From Gammaproteobacteria bacterium (GTDB lineage: Bacteria; Pseudomonadota; Gammaproteobacteria; Magnimaribacterales; Magnimaribacteraceae), in assembly GCA_002730855.1 (NCBI GenBank), contig PCBA01000046.1, forward strand, positions 1 to 62,784: DNA of 62,784 nt. The letters run 5' to 3'. Position 1 is the stretch's first letter; each line of letters starts with the position of its first letter. The notes beneath the pieces are model-generated. The model was not told the DNA's origin. It made no database searches and worked only from the letters and a program-made list of their open reading frames with translations. Made by a program: the position numbers and the translations under genes. This document shows positions 42,680 to 51,203 of this stretch, piece after piece.

Positions 42680-43309
42680 TTAAGTGACAGCCTTCTTTTT
42701 GTAATGCCAAAAAATCAAGGGGATAAGCACTAAACCAATAGCAGAGTGTGAATAACTTATTTGTTCGCTTATGAAGGTGTTTGTATAAAACAGAAGAAAT
42801 CCTGAAACAACCAAAAAGAACAATATAAAGCTTAATAAAAGTCCAGATTTCCTTTTTTTTGTAGGCTCCCAACCTTCTGGTAAGTGAGAAACAATCAAGA
42901 CTCCTAAACTAACTAAAGTTGGTATTATCATAGACCCATGTAATATTAATATTTGTGTTTGCCCAAATGGCGCATCTCCTAAAAAACCTAAGAATATCCA
43001 CAAAATTCCTGTAAGCCACAACAAGAGTAAAGATGAAGTAAAAAACTTAGTTTGCCAACTTGGAACATAAATTTTATAACTTCTTTCTTTCTCATCTTTT
43101 TCTTGAAGGAAGTTGAATAGCTCTACCGCCTTCTCTTCTGCCAATGACATATTCTTTTTGTCTTTAGGCAAGAAAGGTACATTTATCTTCCTGCACGTCC
43201 TCTTGTTTGTATTTAGGGTCATGTCTGCAAACCACTCCTCTCCTTCGGGTTCTCTTAATCCTATTTTCAAGCCCTTGCTAAGCTTTATTGCTTTATATAG
43301 TTTTGGCAT
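42680..43309 (-). CDS. Four-helix membrane protein, putative di-heme b-type cytochrome
   Basis: A 209-residue protein with an 85-residue soluble N-terminal part and four predicted helices (about 87-110, 119-142, 156-176, 187-203). Two helices carry a histidine near each end: H124 and H142, and H188 and H202 (LHGSM, VSHLP, SHSAIG, FWHYKK). The 14-18 residue spacing is what a two-heme four-helix cytochrome would need. The exact family is not recognised. It is divergent from the haem-type receptor gene at 43431, so a role in haem or iron reduction is possible but unproven. Confidence 0.6.
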   Translation of the reverse strand: MPKLYKAIKLSKGLKIGLREPEGEEWFADMTLNTNKRTCRKINVPFLPKDKKNMSLAEEKAVELFNFLQEKDEKERSYKIYVPSWQTKFFTSSLLLLWLTGILWIFLGFLGDAPFGQTQILILHGSMIIPTLVSLGVLIVSHLPEGWEPTKKRKSGLLLSFILFFLVVSGFLLFYTNTFISEQISYSHSAIGLVLIPLIFWHYKKKAVT

Positions 43310-43324
43310 TTATATATTTATATT

Positions 43325-43344
43325 TGTCTCAAAATGTCTCAAAA
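43325..43344. repeat. Two tandem copies of TGTCTCAAAA upstream of the TonB receptor
   Basis: TGTCTCAAAA occurs at 43325-43334 and 43335-43344, directly against the FNR-like palindrome. It may be part of the control region between the two divergent genes. Confidence 0.7.
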
Positions 43345-43387
43345 TTGATGTAAATCATCTTTTATATTTCTAATTCTTCCCTATAAT
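43345..43387 (+). promoter_or_regulatory. FNR/Anr-like box and -10 element of the TonB-dependent receptor gene
   Basis: TTGATGTAAATCAT (43345-43358) matches the FNR palindrome TTGAT-N4-ATCAA at nine of ten positions. TATAAT follows at 43382-43387; a start about seven bases later (near 43394) puts the box centre at about -42, the classic class II activator position. There is no good -35, as expected for an activated promoter. The leader to ATG 43431 is about 37 bases. Confidence 0.55.
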
Positions 43388-43430
43388 AGCACTCTTTTTG
43401 AAAACCCAAACCAACAAATAGGATAGATGT

Positions 43431-45620
43431 ATGAAAAATTTTAAATTTATATTTTTTGCGATGCTATTGATGATATTTTCTCAATTTTCTACCTCTAATG
43501 TTCCAGAAGATACAGATGAAGTTATTGTTACGGCCCAAAGAATCCCTATACCAGCCTCAAAAGTAATAGGAACTGTAGAAACTATAACTTCAGATGAACT
43601 AAATATTGAGATGGTAGACGGCCTACAAGAACTAGTGAGGCATATGCCTGGTATTTCTTCTCATAAGGAGACTGAATACGGAAGATCTCTAACAAAAATG
43701 ATTCATATTAGAGGGATCCATGGTGGAGCAATCTACTTAATAGATGGGGTTAGACTTGCAGACTCTTATGCTGGCTTTGGAAGAGATACTGTTGAGACAG
43801 ATCTTCTTAAGGGTGTAGAAATAATCAAAGGCCCTAGTTCTGTCGAACATGGCTCTGATGGACTGGCCGGGACCATTGCTTATACAACAAAAAGCCCTTC
43901 TGATTTAACAGGCGGGGGTGAGAAATACCTGGCTGCTAATGCTTCCTACAACAATGCCAATAAACAAAATAAACTCAATTTATTAGGAGCCTATATAAAC
44001 GAGAATACTGAAGGGCTTATACAGCTAGTAAGCAGAGATCTTAAAGAAACAGAGATTCATGAAGATTTTTCTTTATCTGCAAACCCTATGGAAGGAGACC
44101 AAGAAAGTCTTTTTGCTAAATTGATTATTACTCCATCTCAGAATACAGAAATAACTTTTGTAGCAGATTTTCAAGACTGGGAGAGCGATTGGTTAATTAA
44201 TTCTGAAATAGGATTCATCTACTTCCCGACCCCAAGAGCTATAAGCTCCTCTTCGGGGCAAGACGAAGGCACAAGAGAAAGGTTAAGCGTCAATTTAGGC
44301 ACCACGAAAGAAAGATTTCTTTTCGACAGTGCTAATGTATCTATTTATGTTCAAGATACAGAACAAAAACAAATAACTATACAAAATCAAGTTTCCTTTC
44401 TAAGTGGAATGCATGCAGCCCCAATCCCCACTATGAGAATTAGGGATTTTGATTTTAATCAGTCTACTGAAGGGCTTGTCTTAGAGGCTTTTAAAACTTC
44501 AGGAAACCATAACATTGTTTATGGAATTGATTTGGTTAACACAAAAACAGAAAGACCCAGGATGCTTACAGAAATAAACTTAATGACTCAGATTCCTAGC
44601 AATGATGTTGATGGAGAGACTTACCCCAATAAGACCTTCCCTGATTCAGAAACCGAAAGAAAGGCTTTCTTTTTTAATGATAGATACAGCCTTACAAACA
44701 ACTCTGTCCTAAATTTTGGGTTTAGATACGATGACTATAAACTTGATACCTACAAGGATGCCCTGCTTCAAAATGGCAATATTCTAGATTATCAAATTTA
44801 CAATACCTCCGATGACGCTCTCTCTCTTAAGCTAGGATATTTACTTGATCTAAATGAGAGCTTAACTCTCTTTGCCCAGTATTCTGAAGGATTTAAGGCT
44901 CCAGATTATGAAACCTCCAATAGTGTCTTCACAAATTATTTATATCATTACACAGTTATTCCCAACCCAAACCTAGATTCAGAAGAGAGCAAAAGTTATG
45001 AAATTGGCCTCAGGTCTTCTAACGAATCTCAATCGTGGGAAATAGCTTTATACAACAACAAGGTTGATGGCTTCATTCAATACGAAATAATAGGTTTCTC
45101 GCAGGGGCTGGGGGTCTATCAATATCAAAATATAAATAATGTAGACATCAAAGGCGTTGAGTTAAAGTTTGATAGAAGAATTTCTGACCAAATTTCTTAC
45201 AATTTTGCTTTTGCTGCTAGTTCAGGCGACCAAGCAAAAACCGACGGAACTACCTACCCAATGATTCACGTTGATCCGAAAGAGCTGATGCTTGGTTTAA
45301 CTTGGCACTCTGAGGATGAAAAATGGTTAATAAAAAGCATGCTAAACATTGTTGATAATAGTAGAAGCGGATTAATGGACGTGTGTCTTAATAATTCTTG
45401 CGACCCCCGAGCTTCAACTTCCGGTTATGGTCTTTTAGATATATACGCATCATATAATCCAAGTGAAAATTTAGAATTTAGGCTTGCTTTAGAAAACGCT
45501 ACAGACAAAAAATATAAAACATGGGCTTCTGTTGCTATGCACCCTGAGAATGACCCAGATCTTGATTTATATGGACAGAGCGGAAGGGGGCTTTCTGCAT
45601 CACTAAAGTATACTTTCTAA
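43431..45620 (+). CDS. TonB-dependent haem/hemoglobin-type outer-membrane receptor
   Basis: A 729-residue receptor with a signal peptide, a TonB box (DEVIVTAQR) and a plug domain (LVRHMPGISS, MIHIRGIHGG, YLIDGVRL, KGVEIIKGPSS, GSDGLAGTIAYTTK). The 22-strand barrel ends in a terminal Phe (SLKYTF). The barrel shows the haem-receptor FRAP-like box (EGFKAPDYE) and NPNL box (IPNPNLDSEESKSYEIGLR), with a histidine between them (H506, YLYHYT), a pattern known in HemR-like receptors. It would bring haem or a haem protein ligand across the outer membrane using the TonB system at 15-20 kb. Confidence 0.86.
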   Translation: MKNFKFIFFAMLLMIFSQFSTSNVPEDTDEVIVTAQRIPIPASKVIGTVETITSDELNIEMVDGLQELVRHMPGISSHKETEYGRSLTKMIHIRGIHGGAIYLIDGVRLADSYAGFGRDTVETDLLKGVEIIKGPSSVEHGSDGLAGTIAYTTKSPSDLTGGGEKYLAANASYNNANKQNKLNLLGAYINENTEGLIQLVSRDLKETEIHEDFSLSANPMEGDQESLFAKLIITPSQNTEITFVADFQDWESDWLINSEIGFIYFPTPRAISSSSGQDEGTRERLSVNLGTTKERFLFDSANVSIYVQDTEQKQITIQNQVSFLSGMHAAPIPTMRIRDFDFNQSTEGLVLEAFKTSGNHNIVYGIDLVNTKTERPRMLTEINLMTQIPSNDVDGETYPNKTFPDSETERKAFFFNDRYSLTNNSVLNFGFRYDDYKLDTYKDALLQNGNILDYQIYNTSDDALSLKLGYLLDLNESLTLFAQYSEGFKAPDYETSNSVFTNYLYHYTVIPNPNLDSEESKSYEIGLRSSNESQSWEIALYNNKVDGFIQYEIIGFSQGLGVYQYQNINNVDIKGVELKFDRRISDQISYNFAFAASSGDQAKTDGTTYPMIHVDPKELMLGLTWHSEDEKWLIKSMLNIVDNSRSGLMDVCLNNSCDPRASTSGYGLLDIYASYNPSENLEFRLALENATDKKYKTWASVAMHPENDPDLDLYGQSGRGLSASLKYTF

Positions 45621-45652
45621 GAACTGAAAGAAGTTAAAAAAAGATTTAGAAT

Positions 45653-46084
45653 ATGGAAGATATTAGTACAAGCAATAGCCCAGACATTCACAAAGCTAAG
45701 GAGTCCAGTAATGCCCTTATAAAGGCCCTTTGGATATTGCTTGGTTCTTTTTTCGTGTTATTAGCTGGAGTCGGAGTTATTCTCCCTGGACTGCCAACCA
45801 CCCCCTTCTTAATACTAGCGGCCGCGTGCTATATAAGATCTTCTCAGAAACTCTACAATTGGCTAATTAGCAATAAAACATTTGGTCCGTACTTGAAAAA
45901 CTATAGGGAAGGGAGGGGCATTCCTAAAAAAGCAAAAATATTAGCGATTAGTATGATCGTATTGTTTGTGGGTTCTTCAGTAATTTTTGGAATTGAAAAT
46001 CTAAATCTACAAATAACAGTTGGAGTTTTGGGCCTGATAGGATTGCTTTATGTAATATTTAAGGTTCCTGTTGCGAAAGATTGA
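45653..46084 (+). CDS. DUF454/YbaN-family inner-membrane protein
   Basis: A 143-residue protein with three or four helices and the family signature GVGVILPGLPTTPFLILAAACY plus NWLISNKTFGPYLKNYREGRG. YbaN-type proteins have unknown function but are often encoded beside haem or iron uptake genes, as here. It starts 32 bases after the receptor stop on the same strand. Its 3' end overlaps the convergent MBL hydrolase by 26 bases. Confidence 0.88.
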   Translation: MEDISTSNSPDIHKAKESSNALIKALWILLGSFFVLLAGVGVILPGLPTTPFLILAAACYIRSSQKLYNWLISNKTFGPYLKNYREGRGIPKKAKILAISMIVLFVGSSVIFGIENLNLQITVGVLGLIGLLYVIFKVPVAKD

Positions 46085-47048
46085 ATATTTTTCCAGGCTT
46101 TAAAGTCATAAAGTATTCTTCATCAAGATTTTTTTCTTTTAAAGCTTTCTTAAGCAAAGCTGGCGGCTCTAAAACTTCTTCGTCTGTTAAAGGAAAGGTT
46201 CCCCAATGCATCGCCAAAGATTGTTTAGACCCTAAGTCTTGAGATATTCGAACTGCTTCTTCTGGATTTACGTGGCTATAGCCCATAAACCATTGAGGTG
46301 CGTATGCGCCTATAGGAATAAGCGACAAATCAGGAGAGCCTAATCTTTTTCTAGTTTCAATAAAATCTTCTGAATAACCTGTATCGCCAGCATGATAGAT
46401 AGTTCGTTCAGGAAATTGTATAAACCAACCCCCCCAAAGGCTTTTATTTCTGTCTCTGAGCCCCCTAGCAGACCAATGCTGTACAGGCGTGTAAGTAAAT
46501 TTCAGCTCCTTATTAAGTTCTTTATCTTCCCACCATAAAAATTCATAGACGTTTTTAATACCTTTTTTTTGAAGTAGTTGCTTATCTCCTTTTGGAACTA
46601 AAAATACAGTATCTTTATTCCTTTCAAATAACTTCTTTAATGACCTTATATCTAGATGGTCATAATGATTATGACTAATGGTAACCACATCAATTTCAGG
46701 TAATTTATCTAAAGGTATTGCTGGAGGAATATACCTCTTAGGTCCTGCAAGCCTCATGGGAGAAGCTCTTTTAGAGAAAACTGGATCAGTGAGTATGTTT
46801 ATTCCATCAACGTTGATAAGGAAGGTTGCGTGCCCAATCCAGACAATATAGTCTTTATAGTCCTGATCTAAATTTTCCCACTCATTTGAAATCTCAATCT
46901 CAACTCTTTCTGGATTTTTGCTAGTTAAAGTCCATTTTAAAAACTCCTTGAAAGAGCGCTCGTCGGATATGTTGTTTGTATTTGTAAATCTTTCGCTAGA
47001 CATTAGTAAATTAGTAAATAAAAGAAGAGTTATTAGGCTTTTTTGCAT
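46059..47048 (-). CDS. Secreted metallo-beta-lactamase-fold hydrolase (NAPE-PLD/UlaG-like)
   Basis: A 329-residue protein with an N-terminal signal-like segment. The MBL metal motif is ISHNHYDHLD, with WIGHATFLINVDGINILTDP before it, YHAGDTGY and LAMHWGTFPLTDEE after it. This layout matches the N-acyl-phosphatidylethanolamine phospholipase D and UlaG-like branch. The substrate is unknown; a phosphodiester or lactone is plausible. It follows the aldo/keto reductase by 19 bases on the same strand. Confidence 0.86.
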   Translation of the reverse strand: MQKSLITLLLFTNLLMSSERFTNTNNISDERSFKEFLKWTLTSKNPERVEIEISNEWENLDQDYKDYIVWIGHATFLINVDGINILTDPVFSKRASPMRLAGPKRYIPPAIPLDKLPEIDVVTISHNHYDHLDIRSLKKLFERNKDTVFLVPKGDKQLLQKKGIKNVYEFLWWEDKELNKELKFTYTPVQHWSARGLRDRNKSLWGGWFIQFPERTIYHAGDTGYSEDFIETRKRLGSPDLSLIPIGAYAPQWFMGYSHVNPEEAVRISQDLGSKQSLAMHWGTFPLTDEEVLEPPALLKKALKEKNLDEEYFMTLKPGKIFNLSQQEP

Positions 47049-47067
47049 ACAAAAAATTTACTCCTTA

Positions 47068-48051
47068 CTAGGAAGACATTACTTTGTCTATTTCTTCTAT
47101 TTGATCTTTTGTTAATCTGTCTTTTTGTTCGTATTTAATACAATCTTTAAGTTCGTCCCTATTTTTAACCCCTAAAATAATTGAAGAAATATTTTTGATG
47201 CTCAAAGCATATCTATAGGCTAATGATGCTGCTGACTCATTCCATCTTTTAGCCAAAGCCCTGAAAGGCGCTGCCCTCTCGTAATCATCAAAGTCTAGCT
47301 TGTCCATTCCAGAAGGATGTGGATCTCTATCCATTTTTTCCGTAAGAGCACCAGCTTGAACCGCTCTAATGGCTAAAATTGGTATATTATTCTTCTGGCT
47401 TTCTAGAAGTATTTCTTTGGGATTATACTCTCTGTCAACATAGCCTATTGCACCTGCTGAATTTAAAGGGTTCACTACGCATTGGATGGCTTCAGGTTTA
47501 ATCTCATGATTTATAGCCTTTTTCAAAGCTTTGTTTTGGCCAAGCCCTCCTATGCCCCAGCTTCCAATTCTTCCTTCTTCTTTTAGTTTCTCAAAAGAAG
47601 GGATAACGGTATTGAAGAATGAGGATAAAGTCGTTGAGGTCCTGTGTTTAAACTCATCATTGGTGTGGAGAATAAAACCATCCTCGATAAGCTGTGAATG
47701 TAAAAGAAAAAGGTCAACCCTTTGAAGGTTCATGCTATCTAAACTTCTCGTTAGCGACTTACTTAAGTAATCATATACTTGATCATCGGGCAAAGTTCCT
47801 AGTCTGCATTTGGTTGTTACGTGAATTCCATCAATACTTTTGCCTTTAAGGGCCTCTCCTACAACTATCTCGGCCTCTCCTTTTCCATACATGGGAGCTA
47901 CATCAATGTGCGTTATTCCATTCTCTATAGCCAGGCTAACAGTGGCTACCGCCTCTTCTCTTGTAGTCTCTCCCCAGATTTGACCCAATCCCCCTCCTCC
48001 AAGAGTCAATGAGCTTACACCCCCAAAAGGTTTAAATTTTCTATTTTCCAC
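47068..48051 (-). CDS. Aldo/keto reductase
   Basis: A 327-residue (alpha/beta)8 oxidoreductase using NADPH. Catalytic tetrad candidates are Asp and Tyr in DVAPMYGKGEAE, Lys in HVTTKCRLG and His in LFLLHSQ. The C-terminal ISSIILGVKNRDEL is the usual cofactor-site segment. It resembles L-fucose/D-threo-aldose dehydrogenases more than the drug reductases. It sits in a minus-strand catabolic run with an MFS carrier and an amidohydrolase. Confidence 0.87.
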   Translation of the reverse strand: MENRKFKPFGGVSSLTLGGGGLGQIWGETTREEAVATVSLAIENGITHIDVAPMYGKGEAEIVVGEALKGKSIDGIHVTTKCRLGTLPDDQVYDYLSKSLTRSLDSMNLQRVDLFLLHSQLIEDGFILHTNDEFKHRTSTTLSSFFNTVIPSFEKLKEEGRIGSWGIGGLGQNKALKKAINHEIKPEAIQCVVNPLNSAGAIGYVDREYNPKEILLESQKNNIPILAIRAVQAGALTEKMDRDPHPSGMDKLDFDDYERAAPFRALAKRWNESAASLAYRYALSIKNISSIILGVKNRDELKDCIKYEQKDRLTKDQIEEIDKVMSS

Positions 48052-48069
48052 TGAATTAGGCCTTTTCTT

Positions 48070-48552
48070 TTAACCTGATTTCTTAAGCCAATACATCTGA
48101 AGAATTATCCCAATCAAATAAGTTAAGAGGAAAGCTAAATGAAAATTAGCCAGCAAAGGGTCTTCAAATGAATCTATGAAAGGGTCTCCAACAGGCAGCC
48201 TTCTTAAAAAGTCGGTTATTGCTGGAATCATATGGAATAACAACGTGCTGGTGTAACCAATAGCTTGGAAGTATTTAGAAAGGAAGCCAAATAAATTAGT
48301 CTTTTCCATAATTATTCCACCGCACAAAGCAACCAAGGTTAAAACGGCCAATATGTGTGCGACTCCAAAGCCGCCCTGGTTGTAAATTCCTAATGCGGAG
48401 GCAGCAACAAGAAACGTTATATAGATGTAATATTTTCCTGAGGTTTCTAACAAAGAAATAATTCTATATTTATACACAGTGTAAAATCCTGTCAGTAGAG
48501 CTAAAGAGCCCAATACAGTGTGAAACCATCCAAGCAATGTCATCTCAGGCAT
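48070..48552 (-). CDS. Unknown five-helix membrane protein
   Basis: A 160-residue hydrophobic protein with about five membrane helices. Histidines occur at WFHTVLGS, VAHILAV, LFHMIPA and NFHLAFL. The overall look recalls DUF2306-type predicted membrane proteins, but I cannot assign it with confidence. It lies between the aldo/keto reductase (18 bases) and an MFS transporter (50 bases) on the same strand. Confidence 0.6.
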   Translation of the reverse strand: MPEMTLLGWFHTVLGSLALLTGFYTVYKYRIISLLETSGKYYIYITFLVAASALGIYNQGGFGVAHILAVLTLVALCGGIIMEKTNLFGFLSKYFQAIGYTSTLLFHMIPAITDFLRRLPVGDPFIDSFEDPLLANFHLAFLLTYLIGIILQMYWLKKSG

Positions 48553-48602
48553 ATTTTTTTCCTTTTAAATAGCGCATTATAGGGGCCTTTAAAATATCTG
48601 CA

Positions 48603-49973
48603 CTAAGTGGCTTCATCTAATGCTTTTCTAACTTTTTCGTATTCTTTTTCACCAAGCTTAAATTTATAAAGCAACAAGGCCGCCCCCAGGCTATAACAAA
48701 TCAACGGAACCAGGCCATACAGACTAGTTAAAGCAATTTTAACCTCCACTGTCTGAGGCTGATTTGGAATAAAGCCTGAAAACTCTAGAACAAATCCAGT
48801 TAATAAGAGCATTACGCCTGTAGCGCTCTTATAAACAAAATTTAATGCCGCGAAATAAGACCCCTCTTTCCTTTCACCAGTTAAATACTCATCATAATCT
48901 ATTACATCGCCCTCTATTGAAGGCCCTATAGAGCCTCCACACCCAGCTGCAATTCCGGCGAAAAAAGCTCCAATGAAAATTATTATCAATCTTCCTTCAA
49001 CAGAAGGAGCAAACAAAATCAGGAATATTGCCCCGAAAGACACACCCGTTAAAAGCAAACTAAAAAACCAAAGATTAATCTTTCCAAACTTCTTAGAGAG
49101 CGGTATCCATAAGGGCACCGATAGAGTTGAAGGAAGCATGTAGGCAAATATTATGAGTGGCGCCCAAGCGGGAGCTTCCACAACGTATTGAGCTATATAT
49201 AAAGTTAGAACTCCAATAGCAGCTCCCCCTATGTTCTCAATAAAAATAATAACAACTAGAATTTTAGCGTGAGGATTTTTCCATACGTCTACAAAAGCCT
49301 GGAAAGGGTTTTTGTTAACTCTATCTTGGTAGTCAGGATTTTCTCTAAGCCTTGAGACAGAATAAATGATTAAAAACGATGTAATAACGACAGACCATAA
49401 AGCAAGGTTGCCTGCCAGACCCCTTACATCGCCACCCGGCCTTATCTCTTCTTGTATTAAGTAATGCATTGTGCCGAGCGCTAAAATTGATCCAATGGTA
49501 TAAAAAATATGGCGAACACCAAAAAGTCTTGTCCTTTCATGGTAATCAGTTGAAAGCTCAGCCCCCAAGGCTAAATGGGGCACAAAGAATATAGTCATTG
49601 CTGAGTAAAATCCTAAAATAGCAAACATCATCCACCGATCTAAATCTTGACCTTCCAAAGCAGGTGGTGGTGAAAAAACTGCTAAAAATCCTAAAGATAT
49701 TGGAATGCAACTTACTATTATCCAAGTACGTCTCCTCCCAAATTTAAGTTTTGTTCTATCACTTAAATAACCTGCAATTGGATCTGAGAAGGCATCCCAA
49801 ATTCTAGATATGCTAAATATTAAACCCATCACCACCGGAGAAATAAGAAGGACGTCCGTAGAGAATTTCATTACGTACAAGCTCATAAGCAAGTACATAT
49901 AACCGGCACCTATACCTGGGAGGCCATAAGCTATAGTGTTTTTTAAAGGTACCTTTGCTTCTGCTTGAGGCAA
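48603..49973 (-). CDS. MFS transporter of the glycoside-pentoside-hexuronide (MelB-like) family
   Basis: A 456-residue, 12-helix carrier with the GPH hallmarks IWDAFSDPIAGYLSDRTK and KFGRRRTWIIVS in the first half and EGDVIDYDEYLTGERKEGSY in the second. GPH members are cation:sugar symporters, and marine bacteria also use them for other glycosides. The gene follows the amidohydrolase by four bases, so the pair may import and hydrolyse one compound. Confidence 0.88.
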   Translation of the reverse strand: MPQAEAKVPLKNTIAYGLPGIGAGYMYLLMSLYVMKFSTDVLLISPVVMGLIFSISRIWDAFSDPIAGYLSDRTKLKFGRRRTWIIVSCIPISLGFLAVFSPPPALEGQDLDRWMMFAILGFYSAMTIFFVPHLALGAELSTDYHERTRLFGVRHIFYTIGSILALGTMHYLIQEEIRPGGDVRGLAGNLALWSVVITSFLIIYSVSRLRENPDYQDRVNKNPFQAFVDVWKNPHAKILVVIIFIENIGGAAIGVLTLYIAQYVVEAPAWAPLIIFAYMLPSTLSVPLWIPLSKKFGKINLWFFSLLLTGVSFGAIFLILFAPSVEGRLIIIFIGAFFAGIAAGCGGSIGPSIEGDVIDYDEYLTGERKEGSYFAALNFVYKSATGVMLLLTGFVLEFSGFIPNQPQTVEVKIALTSLYGLVPLICYSLGAALLLYKFKLGEKEYEKVRKALDEAT

Positions 49974-49977
49974 AATT

Positions 49978-51153
49978 CTATAACTTTATTCCCATCAGCT
50001 CTTCCATGTTTCCATGGTAAAAAGCATCCATGATTTCTTCATCACATTCCGTCATAGTGGCCTCAAACTTGCCTATAGGATCAGAGGTGCCTTCAGGGTG
50101 TGGATAATCTGATGCGTAAACCAACATATTGGATCCAATATTTTCTATTATCCAACCAATAGGCTCGCCAGGAAAAGGAGATACTTTAAGGTGTCTTTTG
50201 GCTACCTCTGAAGGCAGATCGTTAAACTCTCTTTTCCTTTTAAATAAAGATGCTGTGTAATCAAGGGCTTTGAGCCAAGAAGGCAACCAAAAAGCTCCAT
50301 GCTCCATGGAGATTCCTTTTAGATTAGGATGTCTATCAAACACTCCATCAAATATCATGGCTGACAAGAAAAGCTCTGCACTACTATTAATGGTCATTAA
50401 TCCAAGTTCCCCTGTTGGCGCGTCTCCACCAAGCTCTAATTCAGTTTTGCCATTATTTTTAAAGCTCCCCGAAACAGCTTTATAGTGCCCATTTACCGCC
50501 ACGTGCACAACAAAAGGTGCCTTTTGATCAACAAAGCAGTCCCAAACAGGGTCAAAATCAGGGTGAGTGAATGATATATTTTTTTCGTTTGGTTCATTGG
50601 TATCTATCATGAAAGAATAACACCCTTCTTCAAAACCTTGTTTCATTAACTCCAAGGATTTCTCTGGACCAAGCTGCAAAGGGATGTAGCCTATAGCTTT
50701 TAGCCTATCATCTGATTTACAAAACTCTGCCATAGCTCTGTTTAAAGTTTTTGATCCAACCTCTAACACTTTCGGATCTTCAGAATGGGCTATTTGATGA
50801 AAGGAGAAAGTTGGAAGGACCCATTGAATTAAATATCCAAAAACATCCATAGCGTGCGATCTTTCTTTTGAATTGAAGGCCCCCACTCTGTTCCAACCAC
50901 TTTTCGTGTTGTCCAAGATGGCATTATCAAATTTAGCCATTATTTCAGGATCTTCTTGCCTCTTCTTAAAAAGCTCTTTACCTCTATCAAGCCCTGCCTC
51001 TACTACTGGTAGTTCCTTTTGAGATGACATGGAAGGAATAACCTTTTTATCTTCTCTATCAGCTGCAGAGATTAAAAAATCTTCCAGCTCTATTACGTGG
51101 CTGTCTGCATCAATAATTTTTCTATGTTCAGCGTAACTCATATTTTTCCCCAA
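49978..51153 (-). CDS. Amidohydrolase-2 (ACMSD-like) family metal hydrolase/decarboxylase
   Basis: A 391-residue TIM-barrel metal enzyme beginning IDADSHVIELEDFL, the N-terminal metal motif of the amidohydrolase-2 family. Later features are PFVVHVAVNGHYK, GVFDRHPNLKGISMEHGAFW and LVYASDYPHPEGTSDP, the last with the catalytic Asp. Members include aminocarboxymuconate-semialdehyde decarboxylase and aromatic acid decarboxylases. With the neighbouring FAD monooxygenase it suggests aromatic-compound breakdown, but the substrate is unknown. Confidence 0.87.
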   Translation of the reverse strand: MGKNMSYAEHRKIIDADSHVIELEDFLISAADREDKKVIPSMSSQKELPVVEAGLDRGKELFKKRQEDPEIMAKFDNAILDNTKSGWNRVGAFNSKERSHAMDVFGYLIQWVLPTFSFHQIAHSEDPKVLEVGSKTLNRAMAEFCKSDDRLKAIGYIPLQLGPEKSLELMKQGFEEGCYSFMIDTNEPNEKNISFTHPDFDPVWDCFVDQKAPFVVHVAVNGHYKAVSGSFKNNGKTELELGGDAPTGELGLMTINSSAELFLSAMIFDGVFDRHPNLKGISMEHGAFWLPSWLKALDYTASLFKRKREFNDLPSEVAKRHLKVSPFPGEPIGWIIENIGSNMLVYASDYPHPEGTSDPIGKFEATMTECDEEIMDAFYHGNMEELMGIKL

Positions 51154-51203
51154 ATAGAAAAGAAAGACTAATCTTTAGGTTTAAGAGAATCAAGCGGTAT
51201 TAA

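Noticed and set aside
43345..43358. Fur box for the TonB receptor
   Set aside because: The palindrome resembles FNR (TTGAT-N4-ATCAT) far better than the Fur 7-1-7 repeat, although joint control by Fur at another site is not excluded.
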